From: Gavia stellata
Lineage: Eukaryota; Chordata; Aves; Gaviiformes; Gaviidae
Assembly: GCF_030936135.1 (NCBI RefSeq)
Contig: NC_082604.1
Location: forward strand, 1,676,501 to 1,740,500
Direction: 5' to 3'
Length of the DNA: 64,000 bases
This document shows positions 10,601 to 25,000 of this stretch, one piece after another (within the stretch, counting starts at the first letter, position 1; each line of letters starts with the position of its first letter). The notes below the pieces were generated by a model. It was given only the letters and a program-made list of their open reading frames with translations, had not been told where the DNA came from and did not search any database. A program made the position numbers and the translations under genes.

Positions 10601-13600
10601 GAAGGTGATCACCTCTCCAGAGAGAAGGAGAGGGGTCCCGGGACCCAGATTTCAAACCTTGGGGGCTAGACCAATTGCTGGCGCAATGGGTGGTGCGAGG
10701 GAGAGCACTGGGTTGTGCGAGGGCTTGAGCCTCGCTGTAACATCACCTAGCTGTCTGCCTCCCTTCATCCGTGCCTTATTCCCTTTCCTGCTGGGTGGGG
10801 ACTACGCCAGCATAAAAACAACACAGCAGAAAGCTGTGCGTGGGTTTTTGTTTGGTCTTGCTAAAGGCAGATATGTTTACCATCAACAACACTCCTTGCT
10901 GAGCCCCCAGGCGTGAAGAGCTGCCTTCAAGCGGGCGGCACGACAGATCTCCTTGCAAAGGTGAGGAGCCAACGAGGGCTTTCCAGGCAGGAGCAGCGAA
11001 GCTTTGTTTTTCTGCGAGAGCTGGGATGCCGAGACAGTGCTGCGAAAGCGAGGAGCAGGAGAAAGGCCACCGCTGCTCTCTGGGACAATGTTTCCCTTGG
11101 CTAATGAGGAAGGGATGGATGTCCTTGCATATGTTGGCAAGAGGGAGACAGCTTTAGCCTGGAGGGTACAGGCAGCCAGGGAGGTGTCTTTGTAGAGAGC
11201 AGAGGCTGGGGTCCTGGGGCAGATGAGGAAACTGCTTCTGGGGCTTTGCCAGGAGGTTGGGGCAACCCCTGGAGATCTCCTGGGGTGGGAGTGGCCTGCA
11301 GAGGTTTCCTTAGCAGGCAATGGAGATTGATGGAGCTCCTGCTGGAAATGGCTCCTTACTTTAAAGTCAAAGCAGAACATTTGCAAAATAAATGAAAACC
11401 TTTTTGTGTCTAAAAGAAGCAGTCAATGCTCCTTAAATTCCCAGAGAAGCGGTTACCTGGAGGGGGAAAACCAGAGTGCTCTAGAAAAGCCATGCCCAGG
11501 CTTAAAGTTCTCCTGGGAAGGGCCAGGAGTTAAAAAAACTACTGACCTCATATTAGAGGAGCCTGGAAGACCTCTTGGAAGTGCCGTGATGGTGGGCCAG
11601 ACCTCCAAAGAAGCCCAGCTGGTGAGAGGGGCTATGGAGCCCTCCCACCAGGAAGGACTGGTGGTGCTGGCTGCATCTGCAGCGGGAGTCCTGGTACCCA
11701 AAGCAAGAGTTGCCTGGCTTGAAACTGTCGTCCCTTTGCCTCATGCGGGCAGCTAGACTTTGAGGACCTGGAACAAGGTTGTTCCTACTGGGATAAGTCA
11801 GGAAAGGCACGTCCATTGTTGAACTGGGTCCCATTCCTTACCCAAGATGACAACAAGGTCCTGTTTCCCACCGTCGGTCCCTGCTGTGCCTGTGCTGCCC
11901 ATGCCACCTGCTCAGGCTCCACTGGCCCGTCTCTCATCGCACGCTCACAGCATCCCATCAGGAAACCCCTAAACTCATCTCTGCCTCTCGGTTCGGGTCC
12001 TTCGTCCTGAGGTTTCCAGTCGTGCAGTGCTGCTGCCTCCTCCCACCCTGCAAGAAACGGCGGAGCTGTGGCTGCGGCTGGGGATCTGCCTTTTACAGGC
12101 ACAAAAGTACGACTTGAGTTGGGGCATAAAACCATACCTTTGAGCAATGCTGCAATTTGTTGTCCTGATCCCGGCAAGAGAGAGGAGCACGGCCGAGTCC
12201 TGCACGCTGCCGAGGCTGGCAGGGCTGTCCCTGCTCACATCGCGTCATCATTTTTTTTCCCTCGCCTTTATTTCTTTGGTGCTTTTATTTTTTTTTGTGT
12301 GTGTGCACTTTGCTTAAGTAAGGACTTAAGCTCATCATTTTCTGCCTACACATGGTCAGTTTGGCCATGTCATTTGTATCCTGGCAGCCTGGAGCTTGCT
12401 GGATCTCAGAGGAGCTGAAAAGACCAGAGGTTTGCGTGCATCTCCCCAGCAGCAAGTCAGCCCCAGATGCAGAGGTGAAATCGGGGTCTGGGACATCCCG
12501 ATTTCCTAGGTCTGCAGTCCTTCCTGCAAAACCCCTGATGGAGAGAAACTTCAGAGAGGGACGGGCTTTACCCCCACCCCCAGCAAACTCTTTGTGCAGC
12601 TTTTCTGTTTGCTTTTCAGACCAGTTTCCAGACAGACCTATTCACGAAACGAGCCACGATAATTTCTAGATGACTTTCTCTGGGGAATCCAGTGCACCGC
12701 GTTATCAGCAACGTGCAAGTTTGCTTTCTGAGTCGTTTTGAAATCTGTCACGCACTGGGCCTCCCCTTCCGCTGCTGGGCAGCTGCTGGTCCATTAGTGC
12801 CTGCCTAAATTGATATTTAGTTAATTTTACACTTTGCAGAGCAAGTGAGTATGCCCATTTATTCCTATTGACTTCAACAGCTCTCCTGGGACATTGAACT
12901 CAGCCTGCTCTAGGGTGATGTGCCTGTTGATACCAGCTCCCTCCAAAAGGATGCTCAGAGCCAATGGGAATAAATGCATCCGGCTGGGAAGTCAGGAGAA
13001 AAGCATGGAGAGAGCTGAGCGTAGGACCGGTGTTGACGTGCTGCAGCTGCTGGGCTGTATGGGATCCCCACCGTTGCGGGGACCTTGTCCCAGAAGGGAC
13101 GAGGCAGAGCCTGTGCCAGCACCAGGCTGAGCTCCTCTTGGGCGTGAAGGCTGAAGAACAGCTGGATGTGCTCGGGTTTAGGTGAGAAGCACATCGTCGC
13201 TTCTGGCTGTACGCTTTTCAGCTCGCGTTGGGACTTTGGCCCTTATCGTACACTTACTTGTTCTTTAATCTCGGTGACCTTATCAGTAGTCATTGAACAA
13301 CCAAATACATCTCCACTCACCTTGGGAACAGGCTTTGCCATTTCTTTTTGGTTGGTTTTGTTTCCTTGCCAGAGACCTCCAAGATATTAGAGTGATCCCT
13401 CACAAACCTGGGCTTTGCCTTGAAGCCTCTGAAGCCTGCAGCGCTGGCAGCACTTGGGTGCTGAAAGACCTGTTTATTTTACGGTGATTTTGACATTAGA
13501 CCAGATCCCTCAGGGCCTTGTATGATCCAGGATCTTCTGAACAATTCCTGATGGCTGTCTATGTCTTCTTCTTCAAAGACACCAAGTTACATGTTACTGG
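7655..13600. other. Intergenic stretch without recognised gene
   Basis: The stretch holds a GC-rich patch (7680-7815) ending in a donor-like CCG|GTGAGT on the plus strand, and a palindrome of nuclear-receptor half-sites (10226-10247). The longest open frames (for example 7903-8622 plus) show no domain, repeat or family motif. T-rich runs lie around 12248-12297. Confidence 0.4.
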
Positions 13601-13639
13601 GAGGACTTGCTGGTCTGTCTGTAGGTGTCTGGAAGCAGA

Positions 13640-14020
13640 AAAGAAAGTGGGCATCCCAACTGCAAGGTGCCATGGGCTTTCCTCAACAGAGTTGGAGAGA
13701 GGCAGCTCCCATGGGTGAACTGCGTGCATTTTAGTTTGCTCCCATTGCCTCTTGTCCTGTCATTGGGCACCACTGAGAAGAGCTCTTCTTCATTCCCTCC
13801 CATCAGATGTTCATACACCTCTATGAGGTCCCCCCGAGCCTACTCTTCTCTGAGCTGAACAGCCCCAGCTCTCTCATATGAAGGGTGCTTCAGACCCTTC
13901 ATCATCTTAATGGCCTTGCATTGGACTGGCTCCAGTATGTGCATCTCTCTCCTGCGCTGGGGAGCCCAGAGCTGGACCCAGCACTGCAGATGTGGCCTCA
14001 CCAGTGCTGAGCAGAGCGGG
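13640..14020 (-). mobile_element. CR1 LINE fragment, ORF2 C-terminal part
   Basis: The minus-strand translation in broken frames contains IKMMKGLKHPSYERAG and FSVVPNDRTRGNGSKL. These match the C-terminal end of avian CR1 ORF2 (remembered consensus MIRGLEHLSYEERL and SDRTRGNG). The copy is degenerate and lacks a clean 3' tail. Confidence 0.8.
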
Positions 14021-16658
14021 AAAGGAAGCTCCTGCCAAGTTCGGGAAGCTGTGTTTGACCTGGGGATGGCCAAAGATGTCTTTAGGACTCTCCATGGCCA
14101 GCGAGAGTCTTGTGAGCTGTGTCTGACCTGGAGGAGGGGGTAAGTGCAGGGTCCAGCCCCGGCTCCACCCTGGCCAGCACCTGATGCCCGCAACAAAATA
14201 GTGGAAATGGTTTTCAGATGAAGCCTGGCCAGAAAAGCCGTGTTGATCGAGGGAAACCAGGTGGAGCAGGCATTTACAGAGCAAATGCCTTTTGTAACAC
14301 ATCAGCAGGCAAACAGGGTGGGGACCTCGTGGTCTGATGCCACCTCCTATTTATGGAAAGCATGACAAGGCACCCAGACAAATGTCGATGCCTCACCTGG
14401 CGAAAAAAACCAAAATGGAGTGAAATCTAGGAGAGATTTTATGGTTTCTAGGAAAGCTACAGCATTGACATGTGAGTGCTAAACAGTTGCCCCAAAGGTG
14501 GTCCAGCACACGGAGGAGCAATGGGGATGTGCTCCCTCCCTGCTCTGCTCCCTGGAGCTGTTCCTGCTGACTGCACTTTCCCAGGGGAGCAGTAAGGTGC
14601 AAACTGGGAATGTGGGTCTCAAAAACGTCATGGGAGAGGTTTCTTGCAGCTGATTTTGTGTCAGTAACTGCAGGCAGCTTGCCTCTGTCCCCCCAAGGTG
14701 GCAAGGGGAGGAGGTAGTAGAGAGTCATTCCTGCATCCTAAAGAAAACATTTTTTTTGCGTAATGAAATCCCTGATACTTAAATAAAGATGCCCAGGTCC
14801 CTGGCAGGGGAGATGTGCGAGTTACCCCAGCCTAACCTCTCACCAAGGGATATAGCCTGGGTTATGAAGGGAACCTGGGGGTCATCATCTGAAGATGATG
14901 GCCAAGATGGGCTGCTCTGCTGGATCTCCAAGGGGAGTATCCCTTGCATCCCTGCCCTGCTGACTGACATGTCTTTGCAGTGTCCTGCCTCTTGCCTCTG
15001 ACGCCAAGATGGGCAGAAGGAGAATGTCGGCAGTGGTGGAGGGTGCATGGAGAGATACTGCAGAGCACTCCCGTGAGCACCCTGCAAGGAGGGCATCACA
15101 GCAGGGTGTGTGCCATTTGATATTATTTAACAGCCTTTTGTCCAAGACATGTTAAAACATTGGTTCAGTTCCTATTAGGGATACCTGCATCCATGATGAA
15201 ATGTAATTAGCGTGTGGGTCATGGTCAGCTCATGTTGGAGGAGGTGTCCACAGTTAAATCAGATCTTCTCTTCGTGTGTCCTGGGAGGTGGGACATGAGC
15301 GTTTGCTCTGCTCTCTCCAAGTCCCAGCTGCGCACACGCGAGCCTCAGTTCTGTAAGAGGAAGGATGCCGAAATCACGGTTTTGCAGTCGTATTTTACCA
15401 TAGATCATGACAGCAGAGCTGTGTCCTTCTTGTATACTGAGAGTGTTAGTCCTTGTGTGAGGCTGTGTCAGGTCTGTTGGGAATTTGATCGTGGAGTCCC
15501 ATCAGCAAGGAGGAGAACAAGAGGACTGGTGCTAGTGTCCTTGAAGGACTTGGAGAAGAAAGAGTGCCCTCCAGGAAAAGGGAAAAAGCAGTGGCTATGT
15601 AGAAGGATGAGCTTGAAAACAACTATCCAGAGATCTGGGAGTTTCGGGAGGGATGGAGGACCTCCATATGCCAAAGGCAAGGGAAAGATGGAGAACATCA
15701 GGAGATGTCCTCGGACATGGCCAGCACCACTCCGTGCTGTTAGCAATGTGTGTACACTCATTTTTTGGCTCTTTTGCAGCAATTTCCATGCAGCAGATGC
15801 TGTATCTGATTCCTCTGTTCACACCCAGCCACAGCTGGATGCTGCTGAGAGCAGTCATCCTTCCTGGCACAATGACCTCAAACTCTGGGAGCTTCCTGTG
15901 AGTGTTAAATCTGCGCTTCCCCCAGGGAGGAGAGCCCTTGATAGCTCTGTCCTACAAAAACTGCAGTGCCCGTGTCCACACCACAGCTCTTCTAGGTGAA
16001 GAAGGGATTAAAAACTCAGGACTTTTTACTGTTTGTCCCTGCAGGGGTCATCAAAGCAGCATGGAAATTGCAGATAGCTACCCAGAGAAAAGGCACAACA
16101 AAGTACTTCCTGAGCAGAGCTACTTTTTGTAGGAAAAAAAAAGCCCCTGAGATTTGCATTTTCTATCCCCAGTTGCGTTGGAGGAATCTGTTGACATGTC
16201 CAAAATGTTTTCAGGGCAAGGAAAATAATCTGCAGCCCTTGGAGGCCTGCAAAGCAGCTGAAGAAGTTCACAGGAAGCCTCACTTTGTCCCTCTGCGTTT
16301 CCACCAGCACATCCTGGTCTGTTCTGGTCTGGCACCTTTGCCACCGACCTCTTCACCCCAAGAAGGAAGGACTTTGGAAGTCAAATCCCCACAGAAAGGC
16401 ATTCAGGTCTAAGTTGTGCTGGTCCCACCAGCTTCTTGGTCTGGTCCTTGGAGTTTCCATGAGTGAGTGTTTGACACCTTCGGCTACGGATGAAAAGCTG
16501 ATGCTCTGCTCCTACAACCTACTTCGTTGCACGCACAATGTACACAAAATGTAGGGGTCTGCTGCTTCTCCCTTTGGCCAGAAGGACTCTGGACTTGAAG
16601 ACTTCCCACGAGGGGAGTTGCTCCTTTTGGAGACCCAGTGTGTGCGGATAGATGTAGT

Positions 16659-16695
16659 TATTTATTTATTTATGCACCCATTTATTTATTTAGTT
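16659..16695. repeat. (TTTA)n microsatellite, interrupted
   Basis: Two runs of TTTA units are separated by TGCACCCA. Confidence 0.85.
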
Positions 16696-18864
16696 TTGCT
16701 GCTTTTGCATGCAATGGTGCTGCTTTGGGGTGTTCATAGCTCAAGGTGTAAATGGGGACCATTTGCTTTGAGCAACAGTTGTAGGTCAGGCTCCTGCTGG
16801 GGCTCTCAAGCTCTCTGCTTGGTTCTGCCGCAGCTCATCTGGTGTTGAGGCTGTAGATAAGCCACTTTCCCATCACTTCTCGCCTTCAGGACAGTGTTGA
16901 CAAAAGAAGGTATCCGGGGATTGAACATTGGCCAAGTCACTGTTGTCTTCTCCAAGACCAACAAAGCCCCGCTGTACAGAGGTACTTTGTACACTGTACT
17001 GTCTGAGGTTTATCCTTGATTACCATATACAACCGCAAAAATTAAACTAATTCAGATGTCAGTGCCCTCTGAGACACTGTGGGTTAGTTGAAGAGCATTC
17101 AGGTGAGTCATGGAAGGTGTGTGAACCTTCACCCTCCGCAGCTGAACCGTGGACACCTGCCTGCAAGCTCCTGCAGGTGCTGAAGCACGGATGGAGGTGC
17201 ACAATGCGGCATTGTAATCCTGCTAAGGCAGCAGGTCAGGGTGGGAGGGAGGTCACGGCATTGCTGGTGGGGAGAGCAGCTCCGTGCAGAGCCAGCTCCG
17301 GCCACTGTGTTTGAGCAAGGGCTGTGCAAACAGCACTACGTGCCAAGCCAAGGCAGCCGTTGCCATTTCTTGTTGGCAGCGGTGGGTCGGAGGTTCAGAG
17401 GGACAGATTTGGGTCCAGAGTCTATGTGTGAGGAGAGCTGTGACTCATCAGAGACACGATAGGGTCTGGGGACTGAGAGCACCGTGCTGTGGTCGCAAGA
17501 GCCAGAGTGGGTGCTCGACCTGTGGGGCAGGAGGGGAAGATAAGATTGAGGTGGGTGCAGCAGCCCTGGGGATGTGGTGAGGAAGAGGAGCACAATCAGG
17601 TCATTTCTCTCCTGCACGCTTGGACACAGCGCGCCCCTGCACCATCTCCTTGGGTACCTTAATTCTTCCCTCCTGCCCTGACATCTCTGATGTCCTTTCT
17701 CATCTTGCTCCTGGGCCTGGAGAGCTCTCTCTCTTCCCATGGGGTCTGAAGGCACGTTTGTCCCAGAGGGACCAACTGCACAATGGCTGCACATAGTCCT
17801 ACAGAAAGCCAAGGAGCTGAAGAAGGTGGGCATGGAGTCCCTCCTGTGCTGTGGGTTTGGATATGGGTGCTTCACCAAGTCCCATCGGTGGACTCTCCGG
17901 CATCCAGCAGAGCAAGGGCACTCCTGGTTGCACCTCTGAAGACTGTTGATGGTGGTACAATGCGGGGAATGGGGTGCACTGTGGCCGCATGTGAACATAT
18001 GCCCCCCCAACATGCAACAGTTGCACAAGTGGTCCAAATACCAGTTCTCTGCAGATGTTAAAACATCCCCTCCTCCAAAAATCCCGGCCGAGGCTGCGGC
18101 AGCCGGGGCTGGGGTAGGAGTGTTTGCTGAGCAAGCAGCCGCTGTTTGCACAGAGGGGATTCATTAGGCTACAGTTGGGTTGAACTTTGTTCCGGGGATC
18201 ACGCATTACAACTTGTGCCCCCCTCACCTCTGCTGCCTTGGCTTTGGATCCCTTTCTCTGCTGTGGGCCAAGGGAATGACCTTCCTCTGGGCCATTTATT
18301 TCTACCTTTGCTGCTTTATGGTTCTTCCTCACGCTTACCCTCTGTATCTTCTGCAATACGCTGCCCCAGGGCAGCTGGCAGGACACCTTGGAGGGGGTCC
18401 TGTCCCTCCAGACGCAAAGCTGGGTAGGGTTGATGCATTCTTTAGTGCCTCTCCCTGGGATGCTGTAAGGAGGCGAGAGCTGATATTCAGGAAAACAACT
18501 AATTCTCTGCGAAACAAGGCGGAGGGAAATGCAGATGCCATGCAATGTTGATCAAAGCAAGACGTGTGCAGGCATAGGGGTACATATTACCACTATTGGG
18601 TGCTGGTTGTGCAGCAGAATGTGCTCTAGACATCTTTCCCCTGCCACAGAGAAGATCTATGTTGAAGGTAGCCCAAGGGAGACACTCACCCAGTGAGGGT
18701 CAGCAGTTCAACCAGCTGGGAAGCAGGGAAGAACGGAATAGAAACTGCTGCAAACAGTCTAGTGGGACACCACGTCCCAGGAGGAGCCGTCCCCTCTTTA
18801 CGTTTGTTGACCTCATCTTTGAAAGGGCCATTTCTGAACAAGGAGAATGCAGATCCAGGTTGGG

Positions 18865-19020
18865 AAGAAGTTAAGAGATGAGCAACTGAGCCCCAGGAGA
18901 GAAAGACTAGAGCACTTCAGGCTGTTTGGCATTGAAAGGAGAAAAGGGGGAAGCCATAGACCTATGTATAGCTTAAAGTGGCCTAGGGCAAATTACAGAC
19001 ATGAGGTCAGATCACAAGTA
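18865..19020 (+). mobile_element. Possible old CR1 fragment
   Basis: The plus-strand translation RERLEHFRLFGIERRKGG resembles the CR1 ORF2 C-terminal motif [19 protein letters not shown]. It is strongly diverged and has no tail. Confidence 0.35.
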
Positions 19021-22000
19021 ATGGAAGAGCTCTGCTGGTGTCTGTGTAGCTGCAGTGGTTTCCACCAGCCTTGAAGAGTCTGAAGACCATCTCTGGAGGG
19101 TGGTCTGTGTGCTCCCATGCGTGGTAGCTCCAGGGAGGGGTTGGCATGATGCCCCTCCACAACAGCCCCTGTGTCCCAGAGAATGGATATTAGTGTTCAG
19201 AGACCTTTGGGCCATTGTCCTTCTGTTGGTGCAGGATGTGTCTCTTTCCAGATGTTCCTCAGCCAGTCTGGGAGCATTATTCTCCTTTGAACAGACCAAC
19301 AGGAGGAGATAGTGCATAAGGCCTTTCTCCATCTTTACATTGCTCCTTAACCTTAGCTAATCTGACAGATCATGATCTTCTAGATCTCCCCTGCTTTCCC
19401 TTTCACCATCAAAGTCTCTGAGTAAGAGATGGATGAACGTGAGAGTTTGACAACTGTGAACTGGGTAAGGGCTGAGATAAAGGAAAAAAAAAAAGAAAAG
19501 TGGGATCTTTCTTCAAACTGGGGACCCATCTTGCCATGGGTTAGAGCTCAAAAAGCAGTCCCAGGTCAAGCTGTATGAACAGAAAGTGCTGCTGTTCCCG
19601 GAGAGGAGGGCTGTGCCTTGTGCCCAAGATGCTGGAGTTTGCTTCTTGGCTCAGCACCCTGCTGTTGAAGATTGCAGATGCAGGAAAGTGAGTTTAGCAG
19701 ACTCAGCACCCTGCTGAAAACCTTCAGGAGATGATTATGGCCAAGGTTTGGGTTGGGATACTGCTCCCTGGCTTGTCCCCTCAAGCCAAGACCCTGCGTG
19801 CTAGCAGCGCATGAGCTGGGACAGGAGCTCGCCACAGCCCCGCGCTCTCCATCAAGGTGCCCCAGCCGGGGGGAATGTCCCTGCCACGGGAGTCCGGCTG
19901 TGGCACATCCTCTGCGTTTCCCTCCCCTACCTTTCCGCCCCCGCCTCTTTTATTTTTAAGCGGTCACCTGTGACCAGAAGAAATTGCACCGTGGCTGCTG
20001 GATAAATGAGCAACCTGTACTTTAGCATTTGTGAGTACGGAGGATTTAACCCTGAACTGCTCCAGGTGCCTTGTCTCTCCTTAAAATCAGGACAGCTTGA
20101 CTTGCAATCAGTTAATCCTTTAATTCGGCTTCGATTGCTGAAGGTGGGAATAATTTCCCCTAGCCACCAGATAAGTGGGTGCCCTGTCTGAGCCACCATC
20201 TCTGTCCTCTACCACGTCCACGGGATATTTCGTGCTACCTCTGCTATAGTGGGGTGAATTGGCTTCTGAAGATGTCTGGGATAATAGAGGCAGCCCTAAT
20301 TTAACTTTTAGAGGGCTAAACCAGAGCAAGATGGTCCCTTCTTTTGGCTTCTCCAATTTATTAAGTCCTCTGTCACAGACAGAGCCTGCAAGTGTTACTG
20401 ATAGAAATATTACGCTAACGAGTAAAAAGCTGATTTCTCTTCTGGTGTAAAACACCCCCTGAGAAGCTGTTTGCTGCTGTGCTCTTAAAATCTGTGCCAG
20501 CATCCCTCGTGGTAGACAAGGAAGGAGACATGGGTTGGCAGTTCCAGCTTCCCTGGAGCCCGCCGCCATTACACAAGTCTGATGTCCTTGACTAAAGGCC
20601 AGACTGGTCTTTTCACGGGGATTTCCCACCTCAGGGAGAATGTGCAAGAGGAACAAATACCTTGTTTGTAATAGGATCTCCATAAAGCCTTTCCTGCTGT
20701 TTGTTCATATTATTTCTCCATGGCATGTTTATAGAAACGGTGTTGAAGTCAGCTCGGGGCTGTGGGACTCCTTTGAGAGCCAGCACTCAGTAGAAACACT
20801 TGGTTCGATGGGAAAATCTTTACTGCTGCATACAAAAAATAATTGCCCAGTATAAAGTGGGCTGTAAATGGCTTGAAGTGTGGAACCAAAGCCCTACAAG
20901 AGAGTCGGGGTCTTGTTTTCCATTCCTTGGTCTAACCAGGAGATAGCTTTTTGTTCTCTCCTACGTGCCAGGGTACCGCGAGGGCTGACTGCTCCCGAAG
21001 GGACGGGGAGCCCAGCATGACAGCACAACCAGGCAGGCAGGGGACTTCTCCATCACTGTCCCCATGCAAGGTGAGCAGGATGGGCCCTGGGATAGCAGCT
21101 GGGATCAGCCCAGAGTCCAGATCCCCTGGGAAGCTGGCGGTGATGAGGCAAGTCTGAGGTTGGGATTGGGTCTGGGGACAGTAGCAGGGTCGGATACAGC
21201 CCGGAGACCACCAGGCAGGTCCAAGGTCTGGCTGGGAAGTCTGTCTGTGGGTTGGGGTCTGGACCAACAGGGCCATGGCCAGGCAGGGGCAGAGCTGTGG
21301 TGGAGCTGGGGACCAGTGCTCTTCCAGCATTGCTTGGGCAGGGACTGATGGGCTGAGCATGAACGGGCTCCTGGAAGCGTGTCGTTGGAGGCCCTCGGTG
21401 AGGCTGAAAATGAGGGAGGATGGGGTTACAAGAGGTGGTGATGCCTTTTGGTAAGGGGTATCTCTTGCAGCACTGCACAGCTGACCAGTGTTTCTCCAAG
21501 GCTTGTTCTCTCTTTCTGCCCTCAACATGTGGTCCTGGTACACTCTGGCTGTGGTGTCCATCCAGGTTTTCCATGGTAGAAGAGCGGCAGGGCTTTCTGC
21601 CTGCTGTGGGTGCCACTGGCAGACGCAGATGATGGGAGAAGGGCGTTGGTGATCAGAGGAGTGCGTGTTGAAGGGCAAAACCTCTGGTGGAGGGGAGAAC
21701 AACAGATCTCAGCTCAGGTCTTGCAAGGCTATGGACACAGCTGTGCTGAGACCTTCAGTCACTGCCAGTGACCGGACTCCCCAAAAGAAGTTTCTTTTCC
21801 TTTTCCACCGCAATTCAAAGGTTAGTGGCACAAAGCCATTTCTCCCCGTACAGCACCCTTTGTCTATAACGTAACTGATTATTACACCTACAGAGCACAG
21901 CCACGTTCCCCCACCTTATGCAACTTTGAGCAAAGCAACTGAAGCAAGAATTTTTTTCTGGTTCCTTCCTTATTCCTGAAACAGTTTTCGGGAGCTGTTA

Positions 22001-25000
22001 GGGCCACGTCACGCATTAGCAGGGCTTTGCCATCGCTTTCCCCAGCACCGAGGCACCCACACGAGCAGAGCGTGTGAGCAAGAGGCTGATGGATGATGCT
22101 GCGGGGGCTCTGGGAGAGGACTGCTGCGTCCTGCTGACCACCCCACCCCAGAGCTCCCTCCCCGGGACCAGCCCCAGCCAGACATGTGCCCTGAAGTTCC
22201 CACACCTCTACCTACGATTTCTGCTCCTTTATCCCTGCAGCTGGAAATGCCGAGAGGATTAAAATGCCATGGGAGTCTAAAAGCCCTCAGGAGGGGGTTT
22301 GAAATCTGCTCAGCTTGGCCTTTTGCTCCCCCCTCTCTGCTCCTTCCAGAGCTCTTAAGACTTTTATTATTTTCCACATTGCAAAACAGTAATTACTGGA
22401 AAGGACGAGGTGATTTGAGATCCAGGGTCCAGGGGTGCCTTCGGGGCTGTGCCAGCCCTGGGCAACCAGGGAGTGGAGCGGTGAGGACGGGAGGAGCCGT
22501 TTCCCTTGGATTTTATCTTGATGAGAACACCTTGACCAATGACCAGGAAACAAATTCCTCTGTTGCTTGGGAGAGAGAGGGGGAACTGAAAGGTCAAGCC
22601 TGTCTGTGGGCTCCTTGGAGATTCCTGGGCAGGGGACGTCTTTCACTGATGGTCTGGTGGTCACCAACGCTGGCAGGAAAGAGATGCCCTCCCACGTCCT
22701 GGGTCGGGTATTTAGTCATTGGTGTCGTACTTAGCTATTGACCTCCGAAGCGTGAGATGTTTGCATGGCTCGTGACTGCTGAACTGCCAGATCTGTGTTT
22801 GAAAATCTCAAGAGCAGAAGGAAAATTAATTTAACTAGAGTTCAAAGGGTCTCCAATAAAGACTAAGCCTTGCTGTTATTCTGAAGTGTTATTTCCATTA
22901 ATTCCCTTTAATGCTGCTTTAAAATTACAAAGTGGAAGGGAATGCTGGCCAACAGATCTTTTGGTGGTTTCAAACCAACCACTGTGAATCAGCAAGGAAA
23001 TGTATTAGCTGTAAGAGTGTCTAAACGGGAAGGTGGCTTCAACCAGGACACATATAACAGTGTGTAGTTGCAGTGACAGTTTAAAAATTAGCTATTGTGA
23101 GGCTCCACATAGGGACAGGGGCTTGGTATTAATGATTACCACGAATTAACTAACTGGAAAGGTGTTGAACAGCAAGTGGTAGAGTTCAGCTTGACCTACT
23201 GGTGAGCTGACCCTTTTCCCATTCATTTAATGGCCAAATCTCATTTCTGGCCAGAGCAGCTGTCCGACAGCTGAACACAATACTTGGGTGCAGCGGTGGG
23301 TGGCCGTGCCAGCCCAGCCAGGCTGCCCGTGGGCTGTGGAGGATGATAAGAGGTTCAGTCCCTGCTCCTTGGGCCGCATCCAGCAGCAAGAGCGGCTCCA
23401 GCAGCTGGCGGGGCTCCTGCTGCCGGTGCTGCTCCGTGAAGCCGGTTCACAAGACTTCCCTTCTTGGTTTCTCCCCTTGCTTTCTCCTTTTGTATCCTTC
23501 TGGCTGCTGGCTTCTACTGCCTGCTCCTGCCAGCAGCTCTGTGCCCACAGCTCCTGCAAAGTCACTCTTGGTCCACGCGAATCACCGGCATCCCTCTGCA
23601 GCACGCGCAGGCTGAGCAAGGCTGGTTGCATCTGCCAGGAGCTTTCTTCTGCCTGCTTCAGTGATGTCCCCCTGCTCCTTTGGCAGCCAAAGATGTAGGA
23701 CCCAGCTGAGTGTCTCCTTGTGCTGGTGGGGTGGGGTGGCTGTGGCTCACCTCCAGGTGCACCTCGTGCTTCTCCGCTCTTGCTCCCCTCTCACCATGGG
23801 GTTTTCTTGACCAGTTCCACCACCGTCTTGCTTCTGTCCCCATCCTGGTGACCTGGGCTCTGTGACTGCAGGGGAACGTCCCCGCTCACACCCCTACTCC
23901 CTTCTCCCTGGATTTGTGCACGGGGGGCTCATGTGAGCCACAGCTCCCTCCTCCCCTGGAAATAAGCCACCCTTTCTGCTGTTGTCACCCAGCCACATCC
24001 TCTGGGATGGTCCAGCATCTCGTTGTGGGTACATGCCCCTGTGGAAAATCTCTGGCATGTCCCACGGAGCTGGACACAACCATTTTGTGGACAGAAGAGT
24101 TGTGCAACTACCTGGTGCGTGCCCTGGCGCAGGACCTGTGGGAGAGGAGCGTGGGTGCTGTGGCCATGCAGGGCAGCTGGCACTCCTGCCACTTCTTTCC
24201 CAGCTATCAGTATTTACTGGTTTGTTCCCACAGATCTTTGGAAAATAGACGAGAAGCGGGGGTGAATGTTTCCAGGCTCCAGCCACTGTATTTGCAAGTG
24301 TGTCTTCAGCAGGAATTATTAACCCACCGCGTTTTTCTGCCTTCCTTTCCAAAAGCCCTTCAAGAATATCACAACTCGCAAGGTTGCACAGGGTTGCTGG
24401 TAATCCTGTCAACCTTTGGGTTAATTAAGCAAACCAGAAACCTTCATTAGGAGGAATAGCACTGATTGCATAGCTGAGAGGGTGAGTTTTGCATGGACCG
24501 CTGTCCGGCAGAGCAGAAACCACTGGTGACTTCAGCAAGGGTGCTGGGGAGTTAGTGGTGTCTTGCTTGAGAGAGAAGGTGAAGAAAACCTGTTTCCTCA
24601 TCGATGCTGGACCCGTTGGTGTTTGCTGGAGGGTGGGGGGATGTGCACGGAGAGGATGTGGGGCAGTGGCACTGTCCTGCAAAGCTGCTGTGCGAAGCAG
24701 AAAGAGTCGAACTGCTGGTACCTGGCTGTCGAGGTGACATTAGTTTCTGACCTAAAAATGCAAACCTGTAATGGCATGACATGGTAAGCAGTTCCAGACA
24801 AGATGCTGCTGGGCTTAGAGCTCTGAGCTGGGAAGAGCTGCTTAAAATTGACAGAGCGCTCTTTGTTTGCTGTGTGCGGTTTAGAAATTAAGCAATACTT
24901 AGAAGCAAATATTGGTTCAAACAACACCAGGTCCCGCTCTCCAGTGGCCAGTTCAGCTCATCCCAGGTAGAAAACAGCATATTGCAACACAGTCAGAACC

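Noticed and set aside
15214-15999. 261-codon plus-strand open frame
   Set aside because: No domain, signal peptide, splice context or recognisable homologue; its composition looks random.
20932-21702. 256-codon minus-strand open frame
   Set aside because: Pro/Ser-rich product of GC-rich simple sequence with no known motif.
23914-24450. 178-codon plus-strand open frame with several cysteines
   Set aside because: No recognisable fold and no paired splice sites; likely chance.
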